The position numbers were made by a program, and so were the translations under genes. A stretch of 32,848 nt of DNA from contig CAAGHW010000105.1 of NCBI GenBank assembly GCA_900769765.1, forward strand, positions 1 through 32,848, written 5' to 3'. This DNA is from Bacteroidaceae bacterium. GTDB taxonomy: Bacteria > Bacteroidota > Bacteroidia > Bacteroidales > Bacteroidaceae. This document shows, piece after piece, positions 7,390 to 16,144 of the stretch (position 1 is the stretch's first letter; each line of letters begins with the position of its first letter). The notes under the pieces were generated by a model, which was given only the letters and a program-made list of their open reading frames with translations, did no database searches and was not told the origin of the DNA.

Positions 7390-7745
7390 CACTTGTCCTA
7401 TTAATCATCTCCAACACGTTCATGACTTTTGCATGGTACGGCAACCTGAAGCTTCAAGAGATGAAAATCATTTCGCACAACACGTCCATCGTTGTAATCG
7501 TACTCATAAGCTGGTGCATTGCCCTGCTGGAGTACTCATTCCTGATTCCGGCAAACAGGATAGGCTCCGAGATAAACGGAGGTCCGTTCTCTTTAGTACA
7601 GCTGAAAGTGATACAGGAAGTGATTTCGTGTCTTGTTTTCGGCGTCATCGTTTCTGTATGCTTCAAAGGCGAGACACTGCAATGGAATCACCTTGTATCT
7701 GTCATTTTCCTCATTCTTGCCGTATATTTCGTTTTTATGAAATAA
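7371..7745 (+). CDS. DUF486 (DMT-like) small membrane protein
   Basis: 124-aa hydrophobic protein with four predicted membrane helices (about 5-22, 40-58, 77-100 and 106-122). The signature SNTFMTFAWYGNLK near the N-terminus, the ALLEYSFLIPANRIG block and the FSLVQLKVIQEVIS block match DUF486, a family related to small drug/metabolite transporters; substrate unknown. It begins inside the 3' end of ttcA in another frame (19-nt overlap), which suggests translational coupling. About 180 bp of A-rich DNA follows, with no obvious intrinsic terminator. Confidence 0.85.
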   Translation: MSKAILTLVLLIISNTFMTFAWYGNLKLQEMKIISHNTSIVVIVLISWCIALLEYSFLIPANRIGSEINGGPFSLVQLKVIQEVISCLVFGVIVSVCFKGETLQWNHLVSVIFLILAVYFVFMK

Positions 7746-7866
7746 ACAAAATCCGTGCAGCCGAATAAAAAAAACAGAAAAACAACAAAAAAACAGAATA
7801 CTTTTCTTTGCCGTTTAGAATTTAAATCATAATTTTGGGGAATAATTGGTAAAAAATCATAAACGA

Positions 7867-7889
7867 GGTGATACAATCACCAAAGTGAT
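7867..7889. promoter_or_regulatory. Clustered GTGAT/ATCAC half-sites upstream of the fasciclin gene
   Basis: GGTGA TACAA TCACC is a 5-bp inverted repeat. Its right arm overlaps a second pair ATCAC CAAA GTGAT. Three alternating half-sites in 23 bp, about 40 bp before the start codon, could be an operator or a leader hairpin; the evidence is sequence symmetry only. Confidence 0.3.
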
Positions 7890-7927
7890 GCATATTACCA
7901 GAGCGCGGATTATAAAGAAAAAACGAT

Positions 7928-10003
7928 ATGAACAAAACCACTTTCAAATCCCTAAAGAGAGCATTCCTATACACATTAATCTGTGTATCAGGCTGTTTGG
8001 CAACAAGTTGCGTTGAGGACATCCCAGAAGAGAACCGCTTTACATGGACCGGCGAGTTGATCTCCACATACTTGGAGAAACATCCGGAAAAGTACAGCAA
8101 ATTCACCTCAATCCTCAAAAAAGCCAATATAAGCAAGAAGGCCGAAAGCAGTCTGTTCCAGACTTTGTCGACATACGGTTCATATACCTGCTTTGCTCCT
8201 ACCAACGAAGCAATTGATGCTTTCCTTGAAGAGATGAGCAAAAATCCAGAGGAGACGAAAATTACATCAACAGACGTAGAGTTATTGAACGACAGCGTTG
8301 CCACAGAAATTGCAAAGAACCACATTATCGAGAAAGGTTTCAAGGCTGACGAGGCATCAGAGGGCAACTTCCCAAAGAACACAATGAACCGTCGCTCTGT
8401 AACACTTTCGTTGAACACATCAGGCGAATTCCTGCTTGACAAGGAATCAAAAATCCTCGAAGTGGATATTGAAACAGAAAATGGTATAATTCAGACCATA
8501 GACAAAGTACTGAACCCGTCAACAAAGAAAATCCACGAGCAGATTCTCCAGCACAAGGAGTTGACATTGTTCGGTCAGGCCATTATGGAAACCGGTCTTC
8601 ACGAACTGTTGAGCGTTTATGACATCGACCCCAATTACGAACCGGGCGAAATCCCCGACTTGCACGTAAAGAAGGAGGGCACACCTAAATACCCCGAAGA
8701 GCATCGCCAACGCTACACTGTGCTCATGGAGACCAACGAACTCCTTGCCAACCCCGAAAACAACCACTTGGGAATATCTATCCAGACCCTCGAGGACCTT
8801 GAGAAGCTTGCCGAGGAGTTTTATGGCACAGAGGCTCATGGTGATTACAGCAACGAGAACAACGCCCTTTACAAATATGTATTATACCATATTATAGACC
8901 GTCAGCTTTTTTACGAAGGATCGGCACCGGGCGGATTCATCATGGAAAATTACTTCAACAGCGGTGGCGCATTCAGTTCTGAAACAAACCTCCCTACCAT
9001 ATACGACAGATACGATTACTTCGAGACCATGTTACCATACACAATGATAAAGGTAACAAAGCCATTCACTAACGAGGAGTTGAAGAACAACATTGTAATC
9101 AACTATGCACAAGATAACGGTACACAGTGTATCGACCCGACTCAAAGAATGAGAAAATATCTTAACGTAACCGTTCTGAAGGCAGAAGAGTCAGGCGTTG
9201 AGAATTTCGACCAGAAAGCCATCAACGGAACACTGCATACAATCGACAAGATTCTGATATACAACGAGGAGGAGATGGCCGGCAATGTCCTGAACGAAAG
9301 AATGCGTTGGGATATATCATCACTCTTCCCCGAGTTGACAAACAATGCCTTACGTTGGGAAGAAAACAGCAAACATAGTACCACTTACATTCCTGACGGA
9401 TATTGCAAACGCCTTGTCATAAACGGATATATTGACAACACAGCAATATATTACCTGCGTCCGCACAGCACCGGTACAGGCGGATATCCTAACTATCAGG
9501 GCGACGAGCTTTTGGCTGTAGGACGATACGACTTTGAATATCGCATCCCTTATGTACCTGCAGGAAACTATGAAATCCGTTTCGGATATTCAGTATCAGG
9601 ATTGCGCGCAGTAACACAATTCTATTACGATGATAAAGTATGCGGTATCCCCATTGACATGAGTTTGGGCTCAGACAAGCCATTGATCGGTTGGGAAAAA
9701 GACAAGGAGTCCGACGAAGAGAACAAGGAGCTCGACAAGTCTATGCGTAACCGCTTCTACATGAAGGGTCCTGCAAGCTGCCACCTCGACAAAGAAGGAA
9801 ACAGCATGAGAGATTCCAATTTGGCACTTCGCAAGATCATCGGAACATTCTACATTTCAAAGGGTGACCACTGGCTACGTTTCAAGAATGTCACAAATGA
9901 CATCTGGAGAGGCGAAGACCCCGTACAGTTCAACCAGGACTTCCTCGAGATAGTACCCACGAACATCATCACCAACCCGGCGAAACCCGAAGACCAGAAT
10001 TAA
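7928..10003 (+). CDS. Fasciclin-domain surface lipoprotein
   Basis: 691-aa lipoprotein. The N-terminus MNKTTFKSLKRAFLY is followed by a hydrophobic core and a lipobox ending at C28 (LATSC). The acidic CVEDIPEE after the Cys resembles the export signal that sends Bacteroidota lipoproteins to the cell surface. Residues about 35-200 carry a fasciclin (FAS1) domain (YTCFAPTNEAIDAFL; later IIQTIDKVL). A second, divergent FAS1-like region lies around 205-440 (NGTLHTIDKILIYN). The rest (about 450-691) is a beta-rich C-terminal module (GNYEIRFGYS; HWLRFKN). Similar proteins occur in polysaccharide-utilisation regions and may act in adhesion or glycan binding. No SusC/SusD genes are present here. A 21-bp-stem terminator follows. 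Confidence 0.83.
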   Translation: MNKTTFKSLKRAFLYTLICVSGCLATSCVEDIPEENRFTWTGELISTYLEKHPEKYSKFTSILKKANISKKAESSLFQTLSTYGSYTCFAPTNEAIDAFLEEMSKNPEETKITSTDVELLNDSVATEIAKNHIIEKGFKADEASEGNFPKNTMNRRSVTLSLNTSGEFLLDKESKILEVDIETENGIIQTIDKVLNPSTKKIHEQILQHKELTLFGQAIMETGLHELLSVYDIDPNYEPGEIPDLHVKKEGTPKYPEEHRQRYTVLMETNELLANPENNHLGISIQTLEDLEKLAEEFYGTEAHGDYSNENNALYKYVLYHIIDRQLFYEGSAPGGFIMENYFNSGGAFSSETNLPTIYDRYDYFETMLPYTMIKVTKPFTNEELKNNIVINYAQDNGTQCIDPTQRMRKYLNVTVLKAEESGVENFDQKAINGTLHTIDKILIYNEEEMAGNVLNERMRWDISSLFPELTNNALRWEENSKHSTTYIPDGYCKRLVINGYIDNTAIYYLRPHSTGTGGYPNYQGDELLAVGRYDFEYRIPYVPAGNYEIRFGYSVSGLRAVTQFYYDDKVCGIPIDMSLGSDKPLIGWEKDKESDEENKELDKSMRNRFYMKGPASCHLDKEGNSMRDSNLALRKIIGTFYISKGDHWLRFKNVTNDIWRGEDPVQFNQDFLEIVPTNIITNPAKPEDQN

Positions 10004-10014
10004 AAAAGCAGAAC

Positions 10015-10060
10015 AATAAAACAGAAATGTCCCAAACTTTTGGGACATTTCTGTTTTATT
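10015..10060 (+). terminator. Terminator of the fasciclin gene
   Basis: Perfect 21-bp inverted repeat with a 4-nt loop (ACTT); the arms contain AAATGTCCCAA / TTGGGACATTT and end in TTTTATT. It starts 12 bp after the stop codon. The right arm overlaps the predicted -33 region of the GH20 promoter. Confidence 0.9.
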
Positions 10061-10081
10061 CACAAGTTTTCACTATCTTCG
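10050..10081 (+). promoter_or_regulatory. Probable promoter of the GH20 gene
   Basis: The -7 box TATCTTCG at 10074-10081 is identical to that of phoH. A weak -33 (TCTG near 10050-10053) lies 20 nt upstream inside the preceding terminator stem. The start codon is 35 nt downstream of the -7 box. Confidence 0.5.
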
Positions 10082-10115
10082 CATTTAGGATAATACATAT
10101 TTAAAATAACATATT

Positions 10116-12431
10116 ATGAAAAAGGCACTTTTAGGAGTTTTTGTTTTTTGCTGCGGTCTGCTGTCATGCAACGACAACAATCATATCGCGAACTATCGTG
10201 TAATACCTCTACCGCAAGAGGTGACACCAATTGAAGCCGAAGAATTCAGCCTTAACGGCAGGACTGTAATATCTTACGACGGTAATCAAGAACTGAAAAA
10301 GCACGCAGAACTGCTCGCCGATTACATAAAGGAATCGACATCGTTAGAGTTGAGCATAACCGAGAAAGCGGCAGAAAATGCCATAACATTAAGAACCGCC
10401 GACTACATCGGACACGAAGAAGGCTACAACTTGGGTGTAGACAATGCAGGAATAGCAATTACCGGCAAAACTCCGGCAGGAGTCTTTTACGGAATACAGA
10501 CACTGCGCAAGTCACTCCCGGTAGGCAATGCCAATTCAATAAAAATGCCTGCGGTGCAAATAAACGACTACCCCCGTTTCTCTTATCGTGGCGCACACCT
10601 CGACGTATCACGCCACTTCTTTACTACCGACTCCATCAAACGATTCATCGATATTCTTGCAATGCACAACATCAACCGTTTCCATTGGCACTTGACCGAT
10701 GACCAGGGCTGGCGTATCGAAATAAAGAAATATCCTAAGCTGTCTACCGTTGCTGCGGAACGTGACGAGACAGTCATAGGCAAGAACACTGGAGTCTACG
10801 ACGGACAGCACTATGGTCCATTCCTCTACACACAAGAAGAGTGCAAGGATATCATACGATATGCGGCAGAACGTCACATCACCGTAATACCCGAGATAGA
10901 CCTGCCAGGCCACATGCAGGCTGCGCTTGCCGCATACCCCGAATACGGTTGTACAGGTGGCCCTTACGAGGTGTGGAAGATGTGGGGAGTGTCGGACAAC
11001 GTGCTATGCGCAGGAAACGATGCTACACTCAAATTCATTGAGGATGTCCTTGAGGAGATAATTGAGGTTTTCCCTTCAGAATATATCCATATCGGTGGCG
11101 ACGAATGTCCTAAAGACCAGTGGCAGAAATGTCCTAAATGTCAGGCACGCATAAAGGAACTTGGCATAAAAGGCGACGAAAAGCATAGTGCCGAAATGTA
11201 CTTGCAGAGTTTTGTAATCTCTCATGCCGAGAAATTCCTCAACAGCAGAGGCCGACAGATAATAGGATGGGATGAGATTCTCGAAGGCGGTCTTGCTCCA
11301 AATGCGACCGTACACTCATGGCGTGGTATCGACGGAGGTATCGAGGCTGCAAAACAAGGACACGACTGTATAATGTCACCAAATAACTTCCTATATTTCG
11401 ACTACTACCAGACAACACGTACCGATGAGGAGCCTTTGGCTATCGGCGGATATGTTCCTGTAGAAAAAGTATACAGCTTTGAGCCTTTGCACGAATCGCT
11501 GACACCGGAACAGCAGAAACACATCATCGGCGTTCAGGCAAACCTGTGGACTGAATATATTCCTACATTCAGCCATGTCGAATATATGGAGTTGCCACGT
11601 ATGGCCGCACTATGCGAGGTACAATGGTGCGAGGCTGCGAACAAGGATTTCGAGGATTTCAAACAGCGTCTGTTGCCGTTGTTCGAATTATATAAGGTAA
11701 ACAACTACAATTACGCAAAGCACATACTTGACATCGAGGCACAATTCAACACCGACACCGTGCGCAATGTAATCACCCTTGAAATGAATGTACTCGGCGA
11801 CATCCCTGTCTATTACACTCTCGACGGCAGTGAGCCTACAACGGCGTCAACACGTTACACAGCACCTGTCGAGTTCAAGAATTCTTGTACATTCAAGGCC
11901 AAAGGCATCAGCGAGAAGTTCGAGACAAGGACATATACCGAAAAAATCTTTTTCAACAAGGCTACAGCAAAGCCCATCACATTGATACAGCCCGTACACA
12001 AGAACTATACATTCAACGGAGCAATCACCCTTGTCGATGGATTGAAAGGCACACCAAACTACCGCACAGGCCGTTGGTTGGGATTCAGCGAGAACGACTT
12101 TGAGGCTGTCATCGACCTTAAGGAAGCAACAGAAATCAAAACCGTAAAATTCGACACAAGTGTAGACAAGAGCGATTGGGTCTTTGACATCAGAGGCATC
12201 AAGATTTCCGTTTCCGACGATGGCAAGAACTACAGGACACTACTCGACAGAGAGCATCCGTCGCTCACCGACGAAGACCCGAATATCATCTACAACCACA
12301 CGTTCGATGTAGAGCCCACCGTTGCGCGTTATGTAAAAATCAAAGCACTTGTAGAGCACAGCATACCTGCATGGCATCCTGCGGTAGGTAAACCGGGTTG
12401 GATATTCATCGACGAGATTATTATAGAATAA
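10116..12431 (+). CDS. Beta-N-acetylhexosaminidase (GH20) lipoprotein
   Basis: 771-aa glycoside hydrolase family 20 enzyme that removes terminal beta-linked GlcNAc/GalNAc from glycans. A lipobox ends at C18 (GLLSC), so it is anchored in the periplasm or outer membrane. Residues about 25-145 form the GH20 N-terminal domain. The catalytic barrel follows, with RFSYRGAHLDVSRHF, HWHLTDDQGWRIEIK, and the catalytic Asp-Glu pair D329-E330 in HIGGDECPK. Then come a chitobiase-type C-terminal beta domain (about 555-620, VYYTLDGSEPT) and an F5/8 type C (discoidin-like) carbohydrate-binding domain (about 630-771). GH20 works by substrate-assisted catalysis through the 2-acetamido group. It has its own promoter after the fasciclin terminator. 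Likely use is host mucin or N-glycan foraging; this is inference. Confidence 0.95.
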   Translation: MKKALLGVFVFCCGLLSCNDNNHIANYRVIPLPQEVTPIEAEEFSLNGRTVISYDGNQELKKHAELLADYIKESTSLELSITEKAAENAITLRTADYIGHEEGYNLGVDNAGIAITGKTPAGVFYGIQTLRKSLPVGNANSIKMPAVQINDYPRFSYRGAHLDVSRHFFTTDSIKRFIDILAMHNINRFHWHLTDDQGWRIEIKKYPKLSTVAAERDETVIGKNTGVYDGQHYGPFLYTQEECKDIIRYAAERHITVIPEIDLPGHMQAALAAYPEYGCTGGPYEVWKMWGVSDNVLCAGNDATLKFIEDVLEEIIEVFPSEYIHIGGDECPKDQWQKCPKCQARIKELGIKGDEKHSAEMYLQSFVISHAEKFLNSRGRQIIGWDEILEGGLAPNATVHSWRGIDGGIEAAKQGHDCIMSPNNFLYFDYYQTTRTDEEPLAIGGYVPVEKVYSFEPLHESLTPEQQKHIIGVQANLWTEYIPTFSHVEYMELPRMAALCEVQWCEAANKDFEDFKQRLLPLFELYKVNNYNYAKHILDIEAQFNTDTVRNVITLEMNVLGDIPVYYTLDGSEPTTASTRYTAPVEFKNSCTFKAKGISEKFETRTYTEKIFFNKATAKPITLIQPVHKNYTFNGAITLVDGLKGTPNYRTGRWLGFSENDFEAVIDLKEATEIKTVKFDTSVDKSDWVFDIRGIKISVSDDGKNYRTLLDREHPSLTDEDPNIIYNHTFDVEPTVARYVKIKALVEHSIPAWHPAVGKPGWIFIDEIIIE

Positions 12432-12438
12432 TTTTTAA

Positions 12439-12470
12439 TTTGGCAATAAAAGGATTATTTTCTATCTTCG
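12439..12470 (+). promoter_or_regulatory. Promoter of phoH(-purC)
   Basis: TTTG at 12439-12442 and TATCTTCG at 12463-12470, separated by 20 nt, match the Bacteroidales -33/-7 pattern well. The phoH start codon lies 45 nt after the -7 box. This is the best promoter match in the window. Confidence 0.65.
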
Positions 12471-12515
12471 CGGAAGAATAAAAAACACCTGATTCCACAC
12501 ACACAGAAACAAGAA

Positions 12516-13502
12516 ATGATTGAACGGATAATAACTCTCGAAGGTATTGACCCTGTAGGCTTTTACGGAGCAGGCAATGTACACTTGCAGATGCTCAAAA
12601 GACTGCATCCCAAACTACGTATTGTCGCACGCGACAATGTAATAAAAGCGATGGGCGACGAAGAGGAACTCGACCGTTTCAATAAGGTTGTGGAACTGCT
12701 CGTGGAGTATTGCAACAAGTACAACAGCCTCAACGAAGAGGCTATCATCGACGCTGTGAACGGCAAAAAGGGAGACAAGGGCAACGACAGCAATGTAATT
12801 GTATATAACATCAACGGCCGCCCCATTTACCCACGTACCGAGAATCAGTGCCGCCTTGTAGAAGAGTTCAAGAAGAACGACATGCTCTTTGCCGTAGGCC
12901 CTGCCGGAACAGGAAAGACCTACACGGCCATAGCACTTGCCGTAAAGGCACTCAAGAACCGCGAGATAAGAAAAATCATCCTAAGCCGCCCGGCCGTTGA
13001 AGCAGGCGAGAAGCTCGGATTCCTGCCCGGCGACATGCGCGACAAGATAGACCCTTATCTGCAACCTCTTTACGATGCTTTGGAAGATATGATTCCTGTA
13101 GCAAAGCTGAAGGAGCACATGGACAACAACATCATCCAGATAGCACCTTTGGCATTCATGCGCGGACGCACTTTGAACGATGCGGTAGTAATCCTTGACG
13201 AGGCACAGAACACTACCCCACAGCAGATAAAGATGTTCCTCACCCGCATGGGTATGAACACAAAGATGATTATAACAGGCGATCTCACACAGATTGACTT
13301 GCCACAGCATAGCGGTTCGGGATTGCTGCACGCACAGAGAGTGCTCAACGGAGTTCCCGGCATAGGCTTTGTCACCATGAGCAAGAAAGATATCGTACGC
13401 CACAAACTGGTGACACGAATTGTAGAGGCATACGAAAAGCACGAGAAGCAGAATGCCGAAATGGCAAAGAACGACAGAAAAGAAAATAAAAACCAAAACT
13501 AA
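12516..13502 (+). CDS. phoH: PhoH-family P-loop ATPase
   Basis: 328-aa cytosolic ATPase of the PhoH (YbeZ-like) family, associated with RNA metabolism and ribosome maturation; precise biochemistry is not settled. The N-terminal about 110 residues form the usual KH-like lead-in. The PhoH core has Walker A GPAGTGKT (128-135), ILSRPAVEAGEKLGFLPGD, Walker B VVILDEAQNTT (about 225-235) and the GDLTQIDLP sensor motif. The C-terminus is Lys/Glu/Asn-rich and low in complexity. Length is normal. It is followed after 8 bp by purC, so the two form a probable operon under the upstream promoter. Confidence 0.94.
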   Translation: MIERIITLEGIDPVGFYGAGNVHLQMLKRLHPKLRIVARDNVIKAMGDEEELDRFNKVVELLVEYCNKYNSLNEEAIIDAVNGKKGDKGNDSNVIVYNINGRPIYPRTENQCRLVEEFKKNDMLFAVGPAGTGKTYTAIALAVKALKNREIRKIILSRPAVEAGEKLGFLPGDMRDKIDPYLQPLYDALEDMIPVAKLKEHMDNNIIQIAPLAFMRGRTLNDAVVILDEAQNTTPQQIKMFLTRMGMNTKMIITGDLTQIDLPQHSGSGLLHAQRVLNGVPGIGFVTMSKKDIVRHKLVTRIVEAYEKHEKQNAEMAKNDRKENKNQN

Positions 13503-13510
13503 ATAACAAA

Positions 13511-14455
13511 ATGGCAAAAGCATTAACAAACACCGAATTCAATTTCGAGAATCAGAAAAGTGTTTATCACGGTAAAGTACGCGACGTGTACAAAGTCGAT
13601 GACAAGTTGGTTATGGTTGCAACAGACCGTATTTCAGCATTCGACGTAGTGCTTCCCAAAGGAATTCCTTTCAAAGGACAGATGCTGAACCAGATTGCAG
13701 CCAAATTCCTTGATGCAACAACAGACATCTGCCCCAACTGGAAACTTGCGACTCCCGACCCAATGGTAACCGTTGGTGTAATGTGCGAAGGCTTCCCTGT
13801 CGAGATGATTGTACGCGGCTACCTTTGCGGTTCGGCATGGCGTGCATACAAGAGCGGAGTCCGCGAAATCTGCGGCGTAAAGCTCCCCGAAGGCATGCGC
13901 GAGAACGAGAGATTCCCTGAGCCTATCATCACTCCTACAACAAAGGCCGAGATTGGCGAGCACGATGCAGACATCTCAAAAGAGGAGATTCTTGCACAGG
14001 GTCTTGCAACTCCCGAAGAGTACGCAGTGCTTGAGAAGTACACTCTTGCCCTGTTCAAGAGAGGTACAGAGATTGCAGCAGAGCGCGGTCTTATCCTTGT
14101 TGACACAAAGTATGAGTTCGGCAAGCACAACGGTACAATATACCTGATGGACGAGATTCACACTCCCGACAGCAGCCGTTATTTCTATGCAGAGGGCTAC
14201 GAGGAGAAGTTCGAGAAAGGCGAGCCACAGAAACAGCTTTCAAAGGAGTTCGTACGCGAATGGCTTATGGACAACGGCTTCCAGGGCAAAGAGGGACAGC
14301 AAGTTCCTGAGATGACCGACGAGATTGTAGAGAGCATCAGCAACCGCTATATCGAATTGTTCGAGAACATCACAGGCGAGAAGTTCATCAAGGAGGAGTG
14401 CGAGGATATCAACGCACGCATCGAGAAGAATGTAAGCGACTACCTTGCCAAGTAA
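13511..14455 (+). CDS. purC: Phosphoribosylaminoimidazole-succinocarboxamide synthase
   Basis: PurC joins CAIR and aspartate with ATP to give SAICAR in de novo purine synthesis. The 314-aa product has the conserved GKVRDVYKVDDKLVMVATDRISAFD at the N-terminus (ATP-binding part), VEMIVRGYLCGSAWRAY, and PEPIITPTTKAEIGEHD in the centre, followed by LVDTKYEFGKHNG. It is the longer SAICAR synthetase form (about 300 aa rather than about 240). It begins 8 bp after phoH and ends just before a perfect 28-bp palindromic terminator. Confidence 0.97.
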   Translation: MAKALTNTEFNFENQKSVYHGKVRDVYKVDDKLVMVATDRISAFDVVLPKGIPFKGQMLNQIAAKFLDATTDICPNWKLATPDPMVTVGVMCEGFPVEMIVRGYLCGSAWRAYKSGVREICGVKLPEGMRENERFPEPIITPTTKAEIGEHDADISKEEILAQGLATPEEYAVLEKYTLALFKRGTEIAAERGLILVDTKYEFGKHNGTIYLMDEIHTPDSSRYFYAEGYEEKFEKGEPQKQLSKEFVREWLMDNGFQGKEGQQVPEMTDEIVESISNRYIELFENITGEKFIKEECEDINARIEKNVSDYLAK

Positions 14456-14476
14456 TCACAATCGAAAAATATCAAC

Positions 14477-14504
14477 ACAATATGGCGCAATTGCGCCATA
14501 TTGT
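14477..14504. terminator. Palindromic terminator of purC
   Basis: A perfect 28-bp palindrome with half-site ACAATATGGCGCAA, forming a hairpin with a small AATT loop, followed by ATTTAA. It starts 21 bp after the purC stop and ends 29 bp before the aroE start. Being fully symmetric, it can act on either strand. Confidence 0.75.
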
Positions 14505-14533
14505 ATTTAATGCCACCCACATTGCAGAAAAAG

Positions 14534-15280
14534 ATGAAAAAATACGGAATCATAGGCTACCCTTTGGCACAATCGGCATCACCGGCGTTCTTCAACGACA
14601 AATTTGCGAAGGAAGACATCGATGCCCGATACATACCTTTTGAGATAGAGAGCATCGAAGAGTTGCCGCGTATTCTCGCCGAAAACCCGGAGCTATGCGG
14701 ATTCAACGTGACCATCCCTTACAAGCAGAAGGTAATGGACTATCTCGAGGGATTAAGTGACGGAGCAAAAGAGATTGATGCCGTAAATGTGGTAAAAGTG
14801 ACACACGACAACGACGGAAAGCCCCATCTTCATGGTTTCAACAGCGATGTGATAGGATTCACCAATTCCATAGCGGAACTTGTAGAAGGCAAGCATAGCA
14901 AAGCCTTGATATTGGGCACAGGCGGCGCATCGAAAGCAATAGCATACTCGTTGAAACAGCTTGGCATAGAGTATCTTTTTGTATCGCGCAACGCAGGAGA
15001 GAAGAAAATAGCTTACAGCGACTTGACAAAAGAGACTATGGAGAGCCACACACTCATTGTCAACTGCACTCCGCTCGGCATGGTAGGACACGGTATAGAC
15101 CAATGCCCCGACATTCCTTACGAAATGCTCGGCAAGAACCATTTGCTCTACGACATTGTATATAACCCCGAGAACACACTGTTCCTGCAAAAAGGAGCAG
15201 AGCGCGGAGCAACCACAAAAAGCGGTTACGAGATGTGGTACCTGCAAGCACTTGCTTCGTGGGATATATGGAACAAATGA
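14534..15280 (+). CDS. aroE: Shikimate dehydrogenase
   Basis: AroE reduces 3-dehydroshikimate to shikimate with NADPH in the chorismate pathway. The chosen start gives 248 aa beginning MKKYGIIGYPLAQSASPAFF. The SxS shikimate-binding motif is S14/S16, and the catalytic Lys is K64 in GFNVTIPYK. GFNSDVIGF supplies the Asp of the substrate site and LILGTGGASKAIAYSL is the NADP-binding loop. A frame extension to a TTG at 14501 exists, but it would begin inside the purC terminator palindrome, so the ATG at 14534 is preferred. Length is slightly short, as usual in Bacteroidales. It converges on mazG, with only 21 bp between the stops and a shared 22-bp-stem terminator. Confidence 0.95.
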   Translation: MKKYGIIGYPLAQSASPAFFNDKFAKEDIDARYIPFEIESIEELPRILAENPELCGFNVTIPYKQKVMDYLEGLSDGAKEIDAVNVVKVTHDNDGKPHLHGFNSDVIGFTNSIAELVEGKHSKALILGTGGASKAIAYSLKQLGIEYLFVSRNAGEKKIAYSDLTKETMESHTLIVNCTPLGMVGHGIDQCPDIPYEMLGKNHLLYDIVYNPENTLFLQKGAERGATTKSGYEMWYLQALASWDIWNK

Positions 15281-15327
15281 CGAATCAAAAAGAGATGAAC
15301 ATCACTGTTCATCTCTTTTTGATTCGT
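15280..15327. terminator. Shared terminator of convergent aroE and mazG
   Basis: Perfect 22-bp inverted repeat with a 4-nt loop (TCAC at 15302-15305). Each arm contains AAAAAGAGATGAAC or its complement. The left arm begins at the last base of the aroE stop; the right arm is the coding sequence for the last residues of MazG (NESKRDEQ). It works in both directions. Confidence 0.92.
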
Positions 15328-16087
15328 TCCATAACTCATCCATCTCTGCAAGCGACATATCCTTCAGATTACGTCCCTGCTCACGCGAACGGTTTTCGAT
15401 ATATGAAAAACGGTTCCGGAATTTATTGTTCGTCTGCTCCAAGGCGTTGTCAGGATTTATATCGTACAGGCGTGCCACATTGACAAGGCTGAAGAGCAAA
15501 TCGCCGAACTCCTTTTCAAGGTTGGCCTTATCGCCACGTTCCATCTCGCACTCGACTTCAGATATCTCCTCGCGCACCTTGCCCCAGACATCCTCTTTCT
15601 TCTCCCAGTCGAAGCCCACATTGGCAGCCTTCTCCTGCATGCGGAAAGCCTTTATCAACGACGGCATCGAGTTGGGCACACCGCTGAGAATACTCTTGTT
15701 GCCATCCTTCTCGGTCATCTTCAACTGCTCCCAATTCTTGCACACCTCGCCGGCAGTCTCGGCAACCACATCGCCGAAAACATGAGGATGACGATAAATC
15801 AGCTTGTCACACAAACGGTCGCATACATCCTTCATATCGAATTGCCCTTTTTCAGTTGCAATCTTTGCATAGAAAGCGACATGCAGCAACACATCACCGA
15901 GTTCCTTGCAGATGTTCGGTGTGTCATCGGCCACAAGAGCATCCGACAATTCATAGCACTCCTCTATTGTATTTGGGCGCAAAGAGAGATTTGTCTGCTT
16001 TCTGTCCCATGGACATTTTTCACGTAATTCGTCGAGAACGTCCAAAAAACGGTTGAACGCCTCCAATATTTCCTGTCTATTATGCAT
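15302..16087 (-). CDS. mazG: Nucleoside triphosphate pyrophosphohydrolase MazG
   Basis: MazG hydrolyses NTPs/dNTPs to monophosphates and pyrophosphate, as housekeeping or stress control. The 261-aa product has two MazG domains. The first carries KCPWDRKQTNLSL and the metal-binding IEECYELSDAL (EExxE-type) plus KELGDVLLHVAFYA. The second carries VREEISEVECEME and LEKEFGDLLFSLVN. The start is set at the ATG at 16085-16087 (MHNRQEILEAF). An in-frame TTG at 16109-16111 would overlap the predicted -7 box and is rejected. The last eight codons lie in the terminator stem shared with aroE. It is divergent from valS. Confidence 0.94.
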   Translation of the reverse strand: MHNRQEILEAFNRFLDVLDELREKCPWDRKQTNLSLRPNTIEECYELSDALVADDTPNICKELGDVLLHVAFYAKIATEKGQFDMKDVCDRLCDKLIYRHPHVFGDVVAETAGEVCKNWEQLKMTEKDGNKSILSGVPNSMPSLIKAFRMQEKAANVGFDWEKKEDVWGKVREEISEVECEMERGDKANLEKEFGDLLFSLVNVARLYDINPDNALEQTNNKFRNRFSYIENRSREQGRNLKDMSLAEMDELWNESKRDEQ

Positions 16088-16108
16088 AATTTTTATTTTT
16101 TTGCCATA

Positions 16109-16116
16109 CAAAGATA
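16109..16116 (-). promoter_or_regulatory. -7 box of mazG
   Basis: TATCTTTG on the minus strand is an exact TAnnTTTG match, 21 bp upstream of the mazG ATG. No clear -33. It faces away from the valS -7 box, with 20 bp between the two. Confidence 0.55.
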
Positions 16117-16136
16117 AATAATTTAATAATAAGAGT

Positions 16137-16144
16137 TACCTTTG
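16137..16144 (+). promoter_or_regulatory. -7 box of valS
   Basis: TACCTTTG is an exact TAnnTTTG match, 52 bp before the valS start. A -33 TTG is not evident at the expected position, which falls on the mazG -7 region. Confidence 0.55.

Noticed and set aside
7928..12431. Complete polysaccharide utilisation locus
   Set aside because: A fasciclin lipoprotein and a GH20 enzyme are present, but there is no SusC/SusD pair, no regulator and the two genes are separated by a strong terminator.
16088..16111. TTG-initiated N-terminal extension of MazG
   Set aside because: It would start inside the predicted -7 box; the downstream ATG gives the conserved N-terminus.
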